From positions 1 through 64,000 of the forward strand of contig NZ_BCSM01000002.1 in NCBI RefSeq assembly GCF_001570865.1: a stretch of 64,000 bases of DNA. Direction: 5' to 3'. Positions within the stretch are counted from its first letter, which is position 1. Each line of letters opens with the position of its first letter. Both the position numbers and the translations under genes were made by a program. This stretch comes from Rothia kristinae NBRC 15354 (GTDB taxonomy: Bacteria; Actinomycetota; Actinomycetes; Actinomycetales; Micrococcaceae). Below are positions 62,838 through 64,000 of this stretch, piece after piece. The notes below the pieces were generated by a model that made no database searches, was not told where the DNA came from, and was given only the letters and a program-made list of their open reading frames with translations.

Positions 62838-63611
62838 GTGGCACCCCAGCTGATGGCCTTCGATCTGGACGGCACCCTGATCTTCGATCTGCGGATCGCA
62901 CAGGAGAGCATCGACGCGATCCGCGCCTGGCAGGAGGCCGGGAACCTCGCGGTGTGCGCCACGGGCAAGTCCATCGCCTCCACCCGCCACGCCCTGGAGG
63001 GCACGGGCCTGCGCTTCGACTACTGCGTGACGTACACGGGCGCCGTCATCACGGACGCGGGCTTCCGGGTGCTGCGCGCCAGGACGCTGCCGGGTGAGGT
63101 GGTCCAGGAGGTGGTGCAGCGGATGTCGGGGGAATCCGGCGTCGCCGTGTACGGCACCACCCTGGACACCGACGACGTGCGCTTCTCCAACCGCACCGGC
63201 CGGGCCAGCACGGAGATCCTGCCGCACTTCGTGGAGATGGACGCCGCGCAGATCCCGGAGCACGAGTTCGTCGGGGTGCCGCTGTGGGTGACGGACCCGG
63301 AGAAGATCGACCCGCTGCACGAGGAGCTGTCCGCCCGCTACGTCGGGGTCATGGACTGCCACCGCAACCAGACCTTCCTGGACCTGGTGCCGCCGGATAC
63401 GCACAAGGGCACGGGTCTGGCGTGGCTGGACGAGCACCACCTGGGTGGTCGCTACGAGACGTACTCGATCGGGGATTCGTGGAATGACCTGGGCATGCAC
63501 GCCTGGGCGGACCACTCGGCGTCCTTCCCGTACTCCCCGCAGGCCGTGCAGGAGGCCACCGAGACCGTGGTGCCCACCGCAGCGGAGTGGATCCGCCGCC
63601 TGCTCGCCTGA
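62838..63611 (+). CDS. HAD-superfamily (Cof/IIB) phosphatase
   Basis: A 257-residue hydrolase from GTG 62838 after AAAGGACGG. Motif I is MAFDLDGTLIFD with the nucleophile Asp, motif II VCATGKSI with Thr in the usual position, motif III Lys in DTHKGTGLAWL, motif IV YSIGDSWNDLGM with the acidic pair. A type IIB cap occupies the middle (EVVQEVVQRMSGESG to EKIDPLHEELS). It dephosphorylates small sugar phosphates or similar metabolites. It converges with the truncated membrane gene at the edge. Confidence 0.92.
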   Translation: MAPQLMAFDLDGTLIFDLRIAQESIDAIRAWQEAGNLAVCATGKSIASTRHALEGTGLRFDYCVTYTGAVITDAGFRVLRARTLPGEVVQEVVQRMSGESGVAVYGTTLDTDDVRFSNRTGRASTEILPHFVEMDAAQIPEHEFVGVPLWVTDPEKIDPLHEELSARYVGVMDCHRNQTFLDLVPPDTHKGTGLAWLDEHHLGGRYETYSIGDSWNDLGMHAWADHSASFPYSPQAVQEATETVVPTAAEWIRRLLA

Positions 63612-63635
63612 TCCGCAGCGCCCCACACAGGGGGG

Positions 63636-64000
63636 TCAGCGGCGCGGGTAGGGCTCCAGGACGAAGGTGCGGCCGTCGGCGGTGGAGCGTCGGCACAGGT
63701 CCGCGAAGTCCTCGCCGTCGTGCACGCGGGTGCGGACCTCTGGGCGGCGGGTCAGCGGGTACAGGCTCAGCCCCACCATCACCGCGAAGGAGTGACCGGT
63801 GGCCGTGAATCCGGTGCCCGGCAGGAACCCGTAGACCACGACGCCGAGCAGCACCGTCAGCAGCGCCGCCCGGTTCCATCCGCGCAGCCGGTAGACCATG
63901 ATCCCGGCCAGGGCCATGAACCCGTAGCTGGCGCCGGTGTCCTGCACGTTCCACAGGGACTCCGGCCCGTGGAACCAGCGGATCCGCACGTAGACGCCCC
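63636..64000 (-). CDS. Membrane protein, C-terminal part (runs off the window)
   Basis: About 120 C-terminal residues of a leftward gene whose beginning lies beyond position 64000; the ATG at 63989 may be internal. Three hydrophobic segments (ASYGFMALAGIMVY, RAALLTVLLGVVVYGFL, GHSFAVMVGLSLYPLT) precede a soluble tail with HDGEDFADLCRR. The VQDTGASYGFMALAGIM and FTATGHSFAVMVG pieces, with a Ser-like site and a His two helices later, recall rhomboid-like membrane proteins, but this is tentative. Confidence 0.55.
   Translation of the reverse strand, partial: GVYVRIRWFHGPESLWNVQDTGASYGFMALAGIMVYRLRGWNRAALLTVLLGVVVYGFLPGTGFTATGHSFAVMVGLSLYPLTRRPEVRTRVHDGEDFADLCRRSTADGRTFVLEPYPRR

Overview
The window is a stretch of very GC-rich chromosome from an actinobacterium, most likely a member of the Micrococcales. 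The evidence is strong G/C third-position bias, tight operons with ATGA/GTGA stop-start overlaps, frequent GTG starts, an Asp23/AmaP/DUF6286 envelope-stress locus, an HX3CX2C anti-sigma-type protein, an actinobacterial-type parS core palindrome and a MmyB-type regulator. The genus cannot be fixed from the sequence alone. No rRNA, tRNA, CRISPR array or prophage was seen.

Layout. 0.1-3.7 kb: flavin-dependent oxidoreductase, type-B carboxylesterase, ChaB/Rho-N protein. 3.7-7.1 kb: a DeoR-type regulator split by an IS481-family element (4324-6947) that carries, besides its transposase, a DMT exporter and a divergent TetR regulator. 7.2-11.0 kb: VOC protein and a mannose-class PTS operon (fused EIIAB, EIIC, EIID, small membrane protein), which the broken DeoR gene probably regulated. 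11-19 kb: SemiSWEET, aldo/keto reductase, two MHS-type MFS carriers (one frameshifted), short asparaginase, TRIC-type channel, small membrane protein. 18-23 kb: alpha/beta hydrolase lacking its nucleophile serine, a cyclotransferase-SGNH fusion, a decayed OatA-like acyltransferase, a multipass membrane protein. 23-26 kb: operon for acetaldehyde dehydrogenase, alcohol dehydrogenase and DUF779 (alcohol to acetate). 26.7-31.9 kb: DeoR regulator divergent from an EIIA-Glc-like protein without its phospho-histidine, a ketoglutarate-type carrier bracketed by twin hairpins, a frameshifted membrane esterase, paired crcB fluoride channels.

32-40 kb: aldo/keto reductase plus MFS carrier, then an envelope-stress locus. 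Asp23, DUF2273, a second Asp23, DUF6286 and AmaP run leftward; an ECF sigma factor, a zinc-finger/Asp23 fusion and a short Asp23-like protein run rightward from the same 330-bp control region. 40-49 kb: GT39 and GT2-GtrA membrane glycosyltransferases, a low-complexity anchored protein divergent from an OmpR-type two-component system. 49-57 kb: UvrA-like ABC ATPase, a parS-like palindrome, a GH1 6-phospho-beta-glucosidase, DinB protein, MmyB-type regulator divergent from a Cys-nucleophile hydrolase. 57-64 kb: LicT/BglG antiterminator overlapping a GT2 glycosyltransferase, DUF6541 membrane protein, flavin monooxygenase, HAD phosphatase and a truncated membrane protein at the edge.

The least explained structures are intergenic. 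A palindromic repeat family with covarying arms occurs at four places between 49 and 57 kb, a different nested palindrome lies at 11.1 kb, and a 65-bp almost perfect palindrome lies at 11.62 kb. Several genes look broken or catalytically altered, and two of the frameshifts lie in G runs, so read error must be excluded for those.
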